The position numbers were made by a program, and so were the translations under genes. From positions 3,038,001 through 3,102,000 of the forward strand of contig WOAB01000568.1 of NCBI GenBank assembly GCA_027886185.1: DNA of 64,000 bases, read 5' to 3'. The stretch is from Rheum nobile. Taxonomy: Eukaryota > Streptophyta > Magnoliopsida > Caryophyllales > Polygonaceae. Under the pieces are notes generated by a model. That model was given only the letters and a program-made list of their open reading frames with translations. It was not told the origin of the DNA and did no database searches. Shown here piece after piece: positions 34,478 to 46,263 of the stretch. Position 1 is the first letter of the stretch; each line of letters starts with the position of its first letter.

Positions 34478-34527
34478 TGGGCCAGATTAGGCCCAATATG
34501 TTTTTATTTGGGCGATTTTAAACCCTA
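34478..34527 (+). promoter_or_regulatory. RRP7 promoter: two site II motifs and a telo-box
   Basis: TGGGCC (34478-34483) and GGCCCA (34490-34495) are followed by AAACCCTA (34520-34527). Site II plus telo-box is the known signature of plant ribosome-biogenesis and ribosomal-protein gene promoters and fits the gene it precedes. Confidence 0.7.
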
Positions 34528-34913
34528 GGACTTGCATCAGTTCATCTCTCTTCCCATTTCGCTGGCCCTGAGAAGTGAGAACCAGAGGCGTGCGGTTGAT
34601 CTCGGATTCTCCCCTTTCCTTCTCAGGTATTAAACCCGATCATATTCAATTTGGATTATGGTATGCTGCGAGTGCGTGCAATTCGTTGGACTCTGATAGT
34701 AATGGTCGTGAGTTGAGATGTATTTAAGTATCAGCTCTTGTTAGTTGATGTTTGGTTCTCTGTAAACAAGCAAGCACTGTTTGATGGTTACTGATATCCG
34801 CCGAGTAGACTATTGGTTGGTTTGCTGCTAATTTTTTCTTCATGTGAATTGTATTTTCTTTTTTCTAGATGAGCACGCAGAAGTAAAAGGAAAAATCCAA
34901 CTCACCAAAGGAG

Positions 34914-36823
34914 ATGACTGATTCAGTTCGAAGAGGAGATACGCTTAAAAGAGCTCGCATAGGTAAAAGGGAAGATGAGGAATCACCAAAGAAGATAAAT
35001 AATTCAGTTCAAAGAGGAGATGCTCAGAAAAGAGCTCGTAAAAGTAAAAGGAAAGATCAAGACTCATTAAAGGACATGAATAGTTCTGTTGGAAGAGGAG
35101 ATAAGCTTAAAAGAGCTCGCAAGAGTAAAATAAAAGATCACAACTCACCAGAGGACATGAATAATTCAGTTCAAAGAGGAGATGTACCGTGCGAGATTTA
35201 TCAGATATCTTCTGGAGATGAGGACTGTTGTAGAGGAATGAAAAGTAAGATTTTTTTTGTTCCCGATGTCGCAATGCTCAATCAGCTTATATGGTTTCTT
35301 CACCCTATTGTTAATTTCTCCCTGCAGTCTCTTCATTCATTATACATTTGCGCACTTGTTACTGAAATGTCAATATCTAACATTCAACATGGTGCCTTTT
35401 TCAGTTATATTGATATATGAGCACATGTTTCACTTCAATCTGGTCCTTATTGCTCACAATTTCATGTTTTTGCTGCCCTATTTATGTGTGTGTATTTCTA
35501 CTCTTGAAAGAGGAAGGTGTTTGACATGATGAGTTTTCAACTTCTCATCCCAGTGAATTGTTGATGAAAACTGCCATTTCTTGAAAGTTTTATTCGTTGC
35601 ATAAGCTTACTTGTATTTCAGAATGGGTCGAGGAATACTACACGAATAGACTTGGTTTGGAGGTCTTGCAGCAAAGGATTGATGATTTTATAACAGCATA
35701 TGAAGAGCAAGAGGAGCAGGTATATTTGCTTGCCACTGATATTATGCACATATATATATAGAAGTCTCAGAGTATAGAAGTCCGTAGAATTTGTCAACTT
35801 GGGGATTGGCTACGAAATTGTTTTTTTTTTCCCTAGAAGCCAGGACGATGATATTGTATTTAGTTGTCTGCGTCTTTTCTGCTTTGTGATGGATGTTGTT
35901 GCTAACCTCTTAATACTTCCGTATTCACAACAATTGCATTGCAATTATCAAGGTTTTTTTATGGTTGATTATTACTAAATGCAGGCTAGGAAAGATAGGG
36001 AAGCCGATATTGCAGAAGATGGGTGGACAGTTGTTGTACACCGAAAGGGTGGAAAGAAGACCAGCGATCCTGAAAGTGGTGTTGCTGTAGGTTCAGTCTC
36101 TCAGGGAGCCGTGCTTCACAACATGGATAGAAAGAGAACTAAGGGAGTCGGGCTTGATTTCTATCGCTTTCAACGAAGAGAAGCTCAGAGGAGTGGTATG
36201 CTTACTGCTAAACTTACATTTCTAGTGCTTTAAAAAATCTTAAATTTACCTGAGGGCTGAATTTGTAAGTTGTGTTGCCATGATGAAGTTTTTTGTTATT
36301 ACCTTTATATTACATGTTAAGATGACAGCATATCTGCATGCAGGTAATTTTCAAGTTTTCATTTCCATTTGTCTGTTTCTCCCGTGACTCGCTGTTTTTG
36401 TTTGGTTTGTCTCATGTCAGTTTGACCGGCAACATAGTCTTTCTCGGTCTCTCAATTTAGCAGTATTTCAAACTGTTACCTTATGAAAAAAACAGCATAT
36501 GTTTGCTTGTTGACCTTTTGTTGAACAGATACGAGCTGTGTTCCCCCCCCTAGAAGCCAGGATGGAATGCAAATATGCTTTTAGTTGCAACTGCTCAAGA
36601 ATACAAAATCAGCTATACCCATTAGATACTTATAAGAATGAGCATGTCTAGATTGTATCTCTTAGTTCAGGTTACTAGCTGTTCTTGTATATAGTGGCAA
36701 ATTTCAGTGAATAACCAAACTTTTTCTCTTCTCACAGAGGTTATGAAGCTGCAAAGTAAGTTCGAGGAGGACAAAAAGCGGATACAGCAGCTACGAGCTG
36801 CTAGGAAGTTCAAACCTTATTAA
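34914..36823 (+). CDS. RRP7: Ribosomal RNA-processing protein 7 homologue (RRP7), 4 coding exons
   Basis: Exons: 34914-35244, 35622-35719, 35985-36195, 36738-36823, all GT-AG with phases that join, giving 241 residues. The C-terminal part (111-241) matches the Rrp7 C-terminal domain: KWVEEYY…GLEVLQQRIDDF, DGWTVVVHRKGG, GLDFYRFQRREAQR, and the ending KRIQQLRAARKFKPY. Rrp7 works in the nucleolus in early 18S rRNA processing and small-subunit assembly. The N-terminal 110 residues lack the RNA-binding fold of yeast Rrp7. They consist of a basic 27-residue repeat (NSVQRGDAQKRARKSKRK…), three full copies and a partial one. The start at 34914 is chosen because the frame upstream is closed by a stop at 34884. 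A non-coding first exon ending near 34627 is likely. Confidence 0.9.
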
Positions 36824-37300
36824 TTGCTTTCGAAGGAGATACCTTTTGAACTGTCTAATTGCGTTTGAGGCGTTGACAACAACAAAGGCAACACTTTGGG
36901 ATGCTTGATTAAGAGCCTGCCCTATATAGGCTTTGAAGAGAAGAAGCAAACTGTACTCAACTCTACAAGCTTTTGAGTTACACTGGAATGATTTGATCGT
37001 TTATTGCCTATTACTGAATTTAGTTGGAAATGCAGCCATGATTACTGATTAGGCGTGATTCGGAAGTGGCCAACTTCTGAACTTCCAAGTCTGACCATAA
37101 AATTTACAATTTTGTTAGTAAGGCTTGAAATATACCATATGATTTCTTCTGGAGGTTGAACCCATGCTAGCTCTTCAAGTGATTGGAAGGTCACCTTTGT
37201 CTTATTACTTCGTTCAGCGTTTTCCTCAATGGGCTTGGCAATTCAATTAATCAAGTTTATGGTAGGGTCCTATGGTTACTGGCGTGGTGTGAGTAGTTTT
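36824..37300 (+). other. RRP7 3' untranslated and downstream region
   Basis: No coding signal. It probably contains the RRP7 3' UTR and polyadenylation region, though I cannot point to a firm site. Confidence 0.4.
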
Positions 37301-37435
37301 GATGGTTATGATGTTTTTGTTGGCAAAAAGAAGCTAAAATCAAAAGGCCCAAGGCTTTGTTCGAGCTGAAACATGAGCCATAGTGAAATGAGTAGATGGA
37401 GCTGAAATTGAGAGATTAAAATGAGAAGGAAAATT

Positions 37436-37592
37436 ATGAGAAGGAAAATTAGATGGAAAAGAAAGAGAGTGAATAAATTCCAATTCCAATTCATAGTTCT
37501 AGTGGAATAATAATAAAAAATGAGAAGGAAAAGAAAGAGAGTGAATAAATTCCAATTCCAATTCATAGTTCTAGTGGAATAATAATAAAAAA
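37436..37592. repeat. Direct duplication of about 77 bp
   Basis: GAAAAGAAAGAGAGTGAATA, CAATTCCAATTCATAGTTCT and AGTGGAATAATAATAAAAAA occur twice in succession (from about 37450 and 37527). Confidence 0.9.
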
Positions 37593-37599
37593 AAATACA

Positions 37600-38412
37600 C
37601 CTTTCGGAGGCGTCGCAACAACGGCGGAATGGCCAACCCATTTCCCTCTCACTGGCCACACCAAGCCTCTTTACCACCCACACAGTACCATCGAGACATG
37701 GTGCACCCTCCGGCTCACACGACTGGCCCGTTGTTGCCCACCGCGAACCATACCGTGCACCCACATCCATACCATCTGCTACCCACCACGACCAACACCG
37801 CACACCCACCCAACCTAACACCGCTCGAACCCACCACGACCCACACCAACTACTTCCCACCGCACCACATTTGCCCCATCCCGCACCCGGATCCACAACA
37901 TTCCGACCTGCAGCCATCAAAGGGATGTAAAATTTCAACTCCGGCGGCGGCCGTCCTCCGCGTCGTCGGAGATGCCCGACGCGTTGCCGCCCTTTGACCG
38001 GAGCTCAGCTGAGCCCCGCTCCGACCGAGCCCCCGCTCCAGACCGAGCTTTCGCTCCGACCGATTCCCCGCTCCGCACCGAGCCCCCGCTCCGACCGAGC
38101 CCCCGCTCCCTCAAGAACGCATTAGTGCACCACCAACCTGCACCGTTGCTTGTTGTTGTTTTTGTTAATTTGTTGTTTGAACTTGTTTGGTTGCGAATCT
38201 GTTTTGCAAGCTTGGGTGTTAGTACTTCTTTGCTTTTGTTGAGTTGATCTAGGTGGAGATCGAGTTGTTCCGGTTGTGGTCGTGGTTGTGTTTGAGGCTC
38301 CTGAAGATCCATTGTAGGCAATGTCACGGTGGTCGCCTCATCTAGGTGGGGGCAACGTCATGGTAGTCCATTCAGCACCTGCCCATGATTCATCATGTTT
38401 GACCCTTATTCT
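37600..38412. other. Low-copy GC-rich stretch with a 17-bp minisatellite, left part of an interrupted element
   Basis: The GC content rises sharply. At 38010-38110, CCGCTCCGACCGAGCCC-like units repeat six to seven times. Open frames on both strands (Pro/Thr-rich on plus, Gly/Ser/Arg-rich on minus) are compositional. The sequence continues across the solo LTR into 40911-41099, which ends TTTTTACCTTATC plus an A tract, a common 3' end of plant LINEs. A 5'-truncated LINE insertion is therefore plausible. Confidence 0.4.
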
Positions 38413-40905
38413 TGTAACACCCCCAAATCGTAACCCATTTGGAAAAGTATTACCGCCAGTGACCTCGGTTTCCACACCGAAGCCACCCCAGGCTTTACCG
38501 GTTTAAATACAAATCATAAACAACAATCATGATGTAAACCCCAAAATCTTTGGTTAAAACATATGTCTGGAGATTACATCCCAATCCCCATAGGACAAAA
38601 CAGAGTAATCAGCGGAAGTCTTTACAAAGTATAAATACAAGGGTCTTGATCGTAATGATCACCCGCCAAGGATCGCAACCTGATAAATCCATTAAAACAC
38701 CGTTGCTTTTATAGTCGTTCTAGCCTTTGTTTCTCAGATTCTTATCTGATGTGCCGAATCGAACGGATGACACCAGCCAACCATGCAGAGAATAATTACG
38801 GTTGGTTAGTCTAATGAAAGACTACGCAAGGGTACACAGCAGAGTGGTTCGAAGTAGTCGTATTAGGTTAGACTCATCGTTTCTCGAATTAAAACCGATG
38901 ACGATAGTCAACCATCATACTCCTACTGGAATATATCAAGCAGCATGATCAAGATAAGATTCTGGATACCGAGTCTCACAACAATCAATCCCAAAGAAGA
39001 CTCCAACGAATTGAGTCTTATCGGAAGTATGACAAGTTGGGGAACATTAATTAATCATACAAGCGTTCAAAAACGACTTGATGTTTCGGTTCACGATCAA
39101 CCTCATCGCACAATGCGAATCCAGATTGGAAAGAGAACTTTACTCTGATCAAAGTCAAGACGAGCTTTCCTAGCTGCACTACAGTTAGCTGCACTACTCG
39201 CCCAGGGTATATTAATCATGTGCTACAACGGCACTTATCTTATTTAATTCCAAAACGCGCATCACGTTATAGGCTTTTAAATATATGTATCGCCACGAGG
39301 GACATATATTGAATATATGTTTCGCCATGAGGGACATATAGGACATATATTTCGCCATGAGGGACATACTCCTGAATGGGACGAATCCCAAGATTTGTAG
39401 CATCAGTTAAGTGCCACCATCTCTATACCCGAGTATAGAGATCGGTCATGACCCATCAAATGGTTTTTGGGTTTATCACCCTTTGCACCATTAATCATTA
39501 TTAAGAAACGACTGGACCTTGAATAGTCCATCGCTTCTACGAATACTCGTGCTAACTAAACAGTTCAACACAGTAATAATCATATCAAAGCCCTCTAGGC
39601 TATCATCATAATAATATAGATATTCATAATAGCGTTGTTCTAACAGATATACAACCTATTATAATATCATATTCTTTTCATATTGTTGCCCTCCCGGCAA
39701 ACCTCATAAAATATATATATCTATAATAGCGTTGTTCTAACAGATATACAACCTATTATAATATCATATTTTAATCCATATCATTTATCAAAACTGTTCC
39801 CAACAAAACAGTAAATCATTCCAAATTAATTAACAATCAAACCATTGATAATTAATGGAAATATGGAATGATGAGCAAGAGCGAACCGCCACTTGCCTTA
39901 GATCAGACGAAAGCTTTAACAAGCTTAGAGACAACGGTTCCTGAGTCTGAAACTGGGACAGATCCTGGATATTAAATCCCTCTGGAACGACCCATAACGA
40001 GACCCTATATTAGATTCAATATCTACATATATGAATCTAAACGAATAAGAAAGAAATCAAAGGGGTCAAGCCTCGCCCAAAGCCAAACACCCAAGAACAC
40101 ACACCCCGGACAAGGCTCACCGCGGGTGCGGTGGAGCCCTTGCCGCGGGTGCGGTCGGGCGCTAGTGGCGAGCTTTTGACAGCTTCGATGGCGAACTCAC
40201 CCAATTTGATTCGTTTGCCTTCGATTCATTTGTGGTTCGATCCCCAACCTTCTTAGGCCTTTGAACACCACTTACGATCACCTTTGTAAACACTCAAAGG
40301 GGTTCGATCTCTTCTCAAACGAAGCTCACAAGCTTGACAACAATGGAGGTTTCAGAGAATTTTTCAGAGGAAGAAGATGGAGCTCGTCCATGGATTCTCC
40401 TCCATCTTTTATACCCCAAGCATGGAGCTTACCAACCAATGATGTCAAGGAGGAGGTGGCCCGACCAGATAGTCAGCTAGGAGGCCAACTAAGGCAAGCT
40501 ACGGCCTGCGACTTATCGCGATGACGTCGGAGCTGACGATGGCCGCGGGGTACGGCAAGGTGCGGTGGGGGGTGCGGTGGCCGACTCGTGACCGCCACTG
40601 GCATTGGCCTTCGCCGCGGGTGCGGCAGGGTGCGGCCAGGGTGCGGTCAAGGCCAATTTTGCCCCCTTTTTCCCGTTTTGTCGTTTTTACCAAGTGGTTA
40701 GATATTCTTAACCACGGGTTAAATATATTCGTACACGAACGACCTTTTAACCCAAAAATACATTAACTGTATTTTATATTACTCAGAAAAATATTACAGA
40801 GATCAAACATCTCATAGAATGTCCGTACTTCTCTGAATTTAATCTGACTTGTAATATGGGCATAAGAAAATTCAAAATTTTCCTTACAAAATGAGGGATA
40901 TTACA
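38413..40905 (-). mobile_element. Solo LTR (2493 bp) of the R1/Tekay-like family with perfect 5-bp TSD
   Basis: On the minus strand the LTR starts TGTAATATCCCTCATTTTG and ends GGGGGTGTTACA. Both flanks are ATTCT (38408-38412 and 40906-40910), a perfect target-site duplication. Blocks match the partial LTRs at 47825-49035 and 51645-52672, for example GGAAAGCTCGTCT, GGGATTGGGATGTAATC and CACTGGCGGTAATAC. No internal sequence remains, so LTR-LTR recombination removed the element body. It contains GC-rich short repeats (CCGCGGGTGCGG) near 40117-40160 and 40535-40650. Confidence 0.9.
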
Positions 40906-40910
40906 ATTCT

Positions 40911-41099
40911 GGTGGCACTGTCTGTTGATTTGTGCTTGACTCACCTATCTCCCTATTTCGTTTGGCTCGCTTTTGCTTGTTGTATTTTCCATTGTTTGCT
41001 TTGTTGTTTTTAACCAGTTTTCCGATTGCCGATTTATCGGCCTCTCGAGTTTTCCGACATTGTTGTCGGTACTTGAATTTTTACCTTATCAAAAAAAAA
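40911..41099 (+). mobile_element. LINE-like 3' end with A tract
   Basis: The sequence resumes after the solo LTR and ends GAATTTTTACCTTATC followed by AAAAAAAAA (41091-41099), resembling plant L1 3' tails. The 5' extent is unclear because the solo LTR interrupts it. Confidence 0.45.
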
Positions 41100-41168
41100 G
41101 AGAGAATAAGAAGTTGTCGGGGTATCAGTCGTAAAAATCTTTAGACTGATATCGAATCATTCTGTAAA

Positions 41169-42946
41169 ATGGAAAAAATACAAATTATGGCACTAGTTGA
41201 AACTAAAACCGCCAAGGAACCTAATCAATCCATCTGGCAAAAAGCAGGATTTGACACCTTCCATTTCTCACCTGCCATTGGGTTCGCTGGGGGCATCTGT
41301 GTTATATGGAAGGCATACCAACTCTATAATGAAATATGTGAACTTATCCACATTGATAAAAGATTCATTGCCATTAAATATAAAATAATTGATAAAAACT
41401 ATTGCATGATGCTCATTTTCACATATGCTCCTCCTAAAAAGAATGAGAAAATATCATTTTGGGATCTACTAACAGATTTTATCAAAAACACACACATGCC
41501 ATGCCTTATCATTGGAGATTTAAATGAAATTACTAACAACAATGAAAACAAAGGAGGTGGTCATCCACATTCGTCAAGATTCTTAAAACTTAACCAATTC
41601 AAGAATAACTGTGACCTTTTAGAAATCCCTACTCAAGGAGGGGAATTCACTTGGAGGAAAAACACAACTGAGATAAACAATATCTATGAGAAGTTAGACA
41701 GAGTTCTTATTCATGACCAAATCCTTCAATGGTTCCCAGGTATTTATACTAAAAACCATGCCTTCACATCTTCTGATCACTGTCCTATCGCAGTAGAACT
41801 AGAAAACCCGAACCCTATTAAGGCTCAACCCTTCAAATTTGAAAAAATGTCGACTCACATAAAAGATTTTAAAAATGTTGTTAAATAAGCTTGGAGAATT
41901 GATACACAAGGCTCTCACATGTATAACTTAGTGAAGAAAACACTAGCATTAAAAATAAGTGCAAAAAATGGAACAAAACAACATTCGGAAATATCTTCAA
42001 ACAACTACAAGAAACAGAGGAAAACCTCTCAAAAATACAAAAAGATATTTTAATAGACCCAAATCAAAACCTTATTGCAAAACAACACAGACTTCTTAAT
42101 AAGAAAGAGAACCTCATATCATACCAAAATAAATACTGGAATCAAAGAGCAAAAACTAAACATATAAAATTAATAGATTCTAACACTAATTACTTCCACA
42201 TAATTGCAAATGGAAGACGTAGCAGGAAAATCATTCGGGAAATCAGGACTAATGATGGTACTATTATCATTGGTCCGGAAAACATTCGCAATGAAATTAG
42301 AACTGACTTTGAAAAAAGATTAAAAAAAGGTAGAATTAATCATGATATTTTACAAGATTACCTCGGCAACATCAACAAAGAAATTTATGACCAATAAAAT
42401 GAGGAACTGACCAAACATGTCTCTAACGAAGAAATTAAAAATGCTGTTTTTAGCATCGAGAGCAATAAATCCCCAGGACCAGATGGTATGTCTGTCTTGT
42501 TCTACCAAAAATACTGGCACATTGTTGGACCAATGGTCATCAAAGCTGTGAAAAGCTTCTTCTATTAAGGAAAAATATTAAAATAAATCAACCATACCTT
42601 TATCACACTTATACCAAAATGCGACAATCCCAACTCTACAAACCATTACCGACCAATTAGTCTATGCTCCACCATATACAAAACAATCTCTAAAATAATA
42701 ACTGAAAGAATGAAACCCATCCTAAATAAATTAATACACCCTCTACAAGGTGCTTTTGTTGCTGATCGGGCCATTCAGGACAACATCCTAATAGCTCACG
42801 AAATTTTTCACTCTTTCCGGGCCAAAAAAGGAAAAGAGGGATGGATTGCAATCAAACTAGATATGGAAAAAGCATATGATAAAATAGAATGAGAGTTTAT
42901 TCTCTCGGTGCTCAATAAATTTGGCTTCTCCACTCTGATAGCTCCA
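41169..42946 (+). pseudogene. LINE (non-LTR retrotransposon): endonuclease plus partial reverse transcriptase, truncated
   Basis: An open stretch of 239 codons (41169-41888) is an apurinic-type endonuclease with ALVETKT, IIGDLNEI, LDRVL and a final SSDHCP. After its stop come decayed frames of the reverse transcriptase: NKSPGPDGM near 42467-42490, TLIPK near 42606, YRPISLC near 42650, GAFVADRAIQDNILIAHE near 42750 and the motif-A block KLDMEKAYD near 42860. Several stops and frameshifts are present. Everything after …VLNKFGFS is missing because a gypsy LTR begins at 42947. The endonuclease N-terminus is also missing, so both ends are truncated. Confidence 0.85.
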
Positions 42947-43785
42947 TGACCCCATCAATGACGGCAAAGGACAAAGAGAAAGCAATGGAAGTGCAAACCA
43001 ACGGCCCAATGACTAGAGCTCGTGCAAGGGCGATGGAACGAGCAACTCAATCTTTAGTCACCCAGAGTTATGCAGGTTACTCAGCGTCAAACAGTCCCAA
43101 ACGGGTCCTCCTTTTGACCTACGAAGGACTGGGCGACGCCCCGTCCTGAAATGGAAGTCGCGCCCGCGGCAAAGCCGCGACCGCTGTTATGTATCCGCGC
43201 CCGCGGCAACCGCGGCCTTGCATCCGTGACCGCGTCTCGTTCTTGAATTTGCATGCGATCGCTGCCTTCTTTGAACATCTTTATAGTTTCTTTCCTTAAT
43301 TTATTTAAGACTATTTTAGCTAGTGTTTCGGGCATGCCCTTATGTGTTTTGGGCCGGCCCACCCTTTGGATGTTTGTTAGTTAGCCCACTTCCCTTACTA
43401 GGTTTTTGTCTAGAGTATTTAAACCTTCTTTCATTCATTAATAAGATGATGTTGATTTGAGTTGTTAAGTTGAGTTATCTCCTTCCTTGAATCCCAACAT
43501 CAACCCCCTACGATCCCCCGGATCTCAATTATCCCGTAGCTCGTCGCTTCGAGCATTAATTCGACGTTCCTCTGGCGAACGTCTTGATCATCTCTTTGAT
43601 CGTAATTGTCCATCACTTTGGACGTGTGAAGACCATCACTTTGGTCCAGTTTCCTGCGTGAAAAAGGCTATCTCTTTAGCCTTAGAAGACACCATCTCTT
43701 TGGCAAGTTAGAAGAGACGAAGGGAGGCTTGTTCAACGTTAAAGATCCTATCTTGCAATGGCGTTTTCGAGGGTCGTTCGCATCA
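42947..43785 (+). mobile_element. 5' LTR (about 839 bp) of gypsy element R3, encoding a polyprotein C-terminus
   Basis: It starts TGACCCCATCAATGACG and ends …TTCGCATCA, two bases before a tRNA-iMet PBS. The first 200 bp are an open frame with GPMTRARARAMERATQSL, which resembles the end of the gypsy polyprotein. In CRM-type chromoviruses the end of pol is read from within the 3' LTR, which would explain coding sequence at the start of a 5' LTR. A TATA-like GAGTATTTAAACC lies at about 43414. Motifs CACTTTGG and CATCTCTTTG recur near the 3' end. Confidence 0.7.
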
Positions 43786-43787
43786 AT

Positions 43788-43799
43788 TGGCATCAGAGC
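43788..43799 (+). other. Primer-binding site of R3
   Basis: TTGGCATCAGAGC, one mismatch from the standard initiator-tRNA-Met PBS, immediately after the LTR end. Confidence 0.75.
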
Positions 43800-44673
43800 T
43801 AGTACAAGATGAGTTTCTTCTTCTCTTTTAAGTGTTCCTTGAATTTTTTTCCGCGTTAAACCAATTTTTTTTACACCACCATCCCGCCGCCGGAACCACC
43901 CACCGCCGCCGTGAAACCCACCCTACCGCCACCCATCCTTCCGCCACCATCCTTGCCCATACATGGCTGCCCTAGGGTTTAGATTAGTCTTCAAGTAAGA
44001 TTAATCTTTGAATTTTCAACCTTCCTTATCTTAATTTGCTAATAACCATAAGTAGCATTATCTTGTTTCCTTATTTGCATATCTTATTCCCTTGTTTATT
44101 TTGTGATTTTTTTCTTGCTTTATCTTAGGGTTAATTATTTGACTAGTTGTTTGATTTTATTTCCTTCTAGGTTGCATAAGTCTATCTCTTCTTATCTCTT
44201 GCACTTTACTCTTGTGCTTCTTTCTTGCAACAAATAAAAAAAAAGGCGTGGGCCGAAAAAAAAAAAAAAAAAACATACCTTCCTCAAACAAGAAACTTGG
44301 AAGACGGAAGCCTAAAAACAAAGGCAAGGGAAATCCCTCACTACGGTCCTACACTCCATCTTCATTCCTCTCATGTCTAAAGCAACTTAAAATCAAAGGA
44401 AATATTTCTTGCAACTCTCTTGTGATTAACTCATAGAAACTTGAATTTGATCATACTTGAACTTGTGGGGATATTGATTGTTGTTTGGACTTGATTTTGC
44501 TACTTCTTCTCTTCTTGCTTTACGTTCAAGCCTCTCCCTCCTCACGAGCAACCAAATTAGTACGCCTTGCGAAAAATTTCTTGGTTCACTTTTGAGACAA
44601 GGACTTGGTTTGAACTTGTTCTTTTGCTTGGTGCGTTTTGATCCTTGTTCTTTGCATGCTTCGTATAGGTACG

Positions 44674-45639
44674 ATGGACATCCCCACTTTGAGTCGCACC
44701 CGCTTGTCCGGACGCCGCAGTTCCGACCCCATAGACGACGTTCATCATGACTTGGAGGCCGCCCATGCCGCCAATGCCGAGAAGGACCGCGCCTTGGCCG
44801 ACCATGAAGCCGAGGTTGCACGCCTACGCCGTCTTGTTAGTGACATGCACCTACCTTTGGAGGATCCCATGGTGAACCCCACGGCCACTTCACACCAGCC
44901 ACGTGGTCGCAAAGGCAAGGCAGTCGCGTCTACACCGCATGATCGCCTTCGTTCCCAAATTGAAGGATATCCCACCTCTCGCCGCATTGATCCCCATGAT
45001 CGGTATGATGCTATCCATGACGCGGACTATTCGGATGGCAATCGCTCGAGATGCAACATTCGTGTTTCAAAGGATCCATTCCCTTATGTCAACACTATGG
45101 ATCGCCGACAAAGAGGACAATGCCCAACCCGGTATGATGATCCCGAGTCCGACATTGATGACCATCGTGATTTCGCCTCGGATGATGACCGGGACAGATT
45201 TGATGATGAAGAAGCTTATGAGGCAGAATGACAAGTGGAATATAGAGCACCACGCTATAACACCGAGCATCGCCGTCCGTCTGACCGACGTCGTCCAAGC
45301 CCGCACCGTCACAACACCCCACGCCGAGACATCAAGGTGAAAGTTCCTAACTTTTATGGTGATTATGATCCAATTAAGTTCCTTGATTGGCAGCAGTCCA
45401 CGGAGTATGTTGATGCGCCCCTGCCCACCATGACTACAACTGAGGAGGAGGAAGCCATGAGCATCCGCTCACAAGGGCCCATAACAAGATTGTGTGCCAA
45501 GGCCATCGCCAACGCCACACAATCATTGATCGTGCGCGTCGTCGCTAGCCAAGGCGCGCCAGAGAACGCGGTCTCTCTCAAACTCCTTGCCACCATCGTT
45601 GATGCGCCCCTCCCTTCCATCGTTGGCCGCGATCAATGA
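44674..45639 (+). pseudogene. R3 gag fused in frame to an LTR-encoded polyprotein C-terminus (deletion chimera)
   Basis: The frame starts MDIPTLSRTRLSGRR and contains a coiled-coil-like stretch (AEKDRALADHEAEVARLRRL). It is acidic and Arg-rich, has a TGA at 45229, and continues in frame to the Gag entry motif VKVPNFYGDYDPIKFLDW. Right after STEYVDAPLP (about 45415) it switches to TTTEEEEAM…GPITRLCAKAIANATQSL, which lies in the next LTR. The rest of gag and nearly all of pol are deleted, and what remains at the junction stays in frame. The phrase GTTGATGCGCCCCT occurs at the junction and again near 45599. Confidence 0.75.
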
Positions 45640-46261
45640 TCGTGTGTCATTTAGAGATTCTTTTGCTATTTTTTAGACTTTTCTAGTTTTGGCACTATTT
45701 GTTTTTAGAAGTTACTATTTTTAGTACTTTTCTATTTCGGGCGTGTGTTCCACTCATGTTGAGTGGGCTAGCCTATTAGGCGAGACTCGGCCCATCCGAG
45801 TCCCGTGACCTCTATATAAGGCCATCTCAGCCTTGTGTATTAGGTTACGTCATATTATTAATCAAAGCTTTAAGTTGAGTGCCCTAATTGCCTCCTTCCT
45901 TTGATTTGACGTCACCAAACACTCTATCTTCTCATCTCCTTCACCTCCGCCGCCGACGCTACGGCCACGCTCGAACCTTCGAGCCTATCTCTCCATCACA
46001 CCTAGTCTTGAGGCTGCGATCCAGATCCATCTTCACTTCACTATCGCTAGCTTAGTGATTCACCATCGTCACCGCCACCACTCGCCACCGCTCGCGTATC
46101 GAGTCTCCATTCATCGCGTAGTCTTCCCCGTGTGGTGGAACTCCCCACGCGTTCCCTCAATCACCACGTGAACCTCAAGTCGAGACGAGCGACTCACATC
46201 AAGGCCTAGATCCCACGCCGCCGTGATAACTTGGCCGGCACTCAAAGACTTGAACGCATCA
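45431..46261 (+). mobile_element. LTR (about 831 bp) of gypsy element R2
   Basis: It starts TGACTACAACTGAGGAGG and ends …GAACGCATCA, then a PBS follows. Its length and plan match the R3 LTR: polyprotein C-terminus at the start, then a promoter. A clear TATA box, CTCTATATAAGGCC, lies near 45812. It serves as the 3' LTR of the deleted R3 chimera and as the 5' LTR of R2. Confidence 0.7.
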
Positions 46262-46263
46262 AC

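Noticed and set aside
37629..37997. Pro/Thr/His-rich plus-strand frame and the overlapping Gly/Trp-rich minus-strand frame
   Set aside because: Both are compositional artefacts of a GC-rich repeat stretch. No domain, splice site or start context was seen.
40190..40250. GGTTCGATCCC (40234-40244) as a tRNA or SINE B box
   Set aside because: No A box and no cloverleaf arms. It lies inside a solo LTR.
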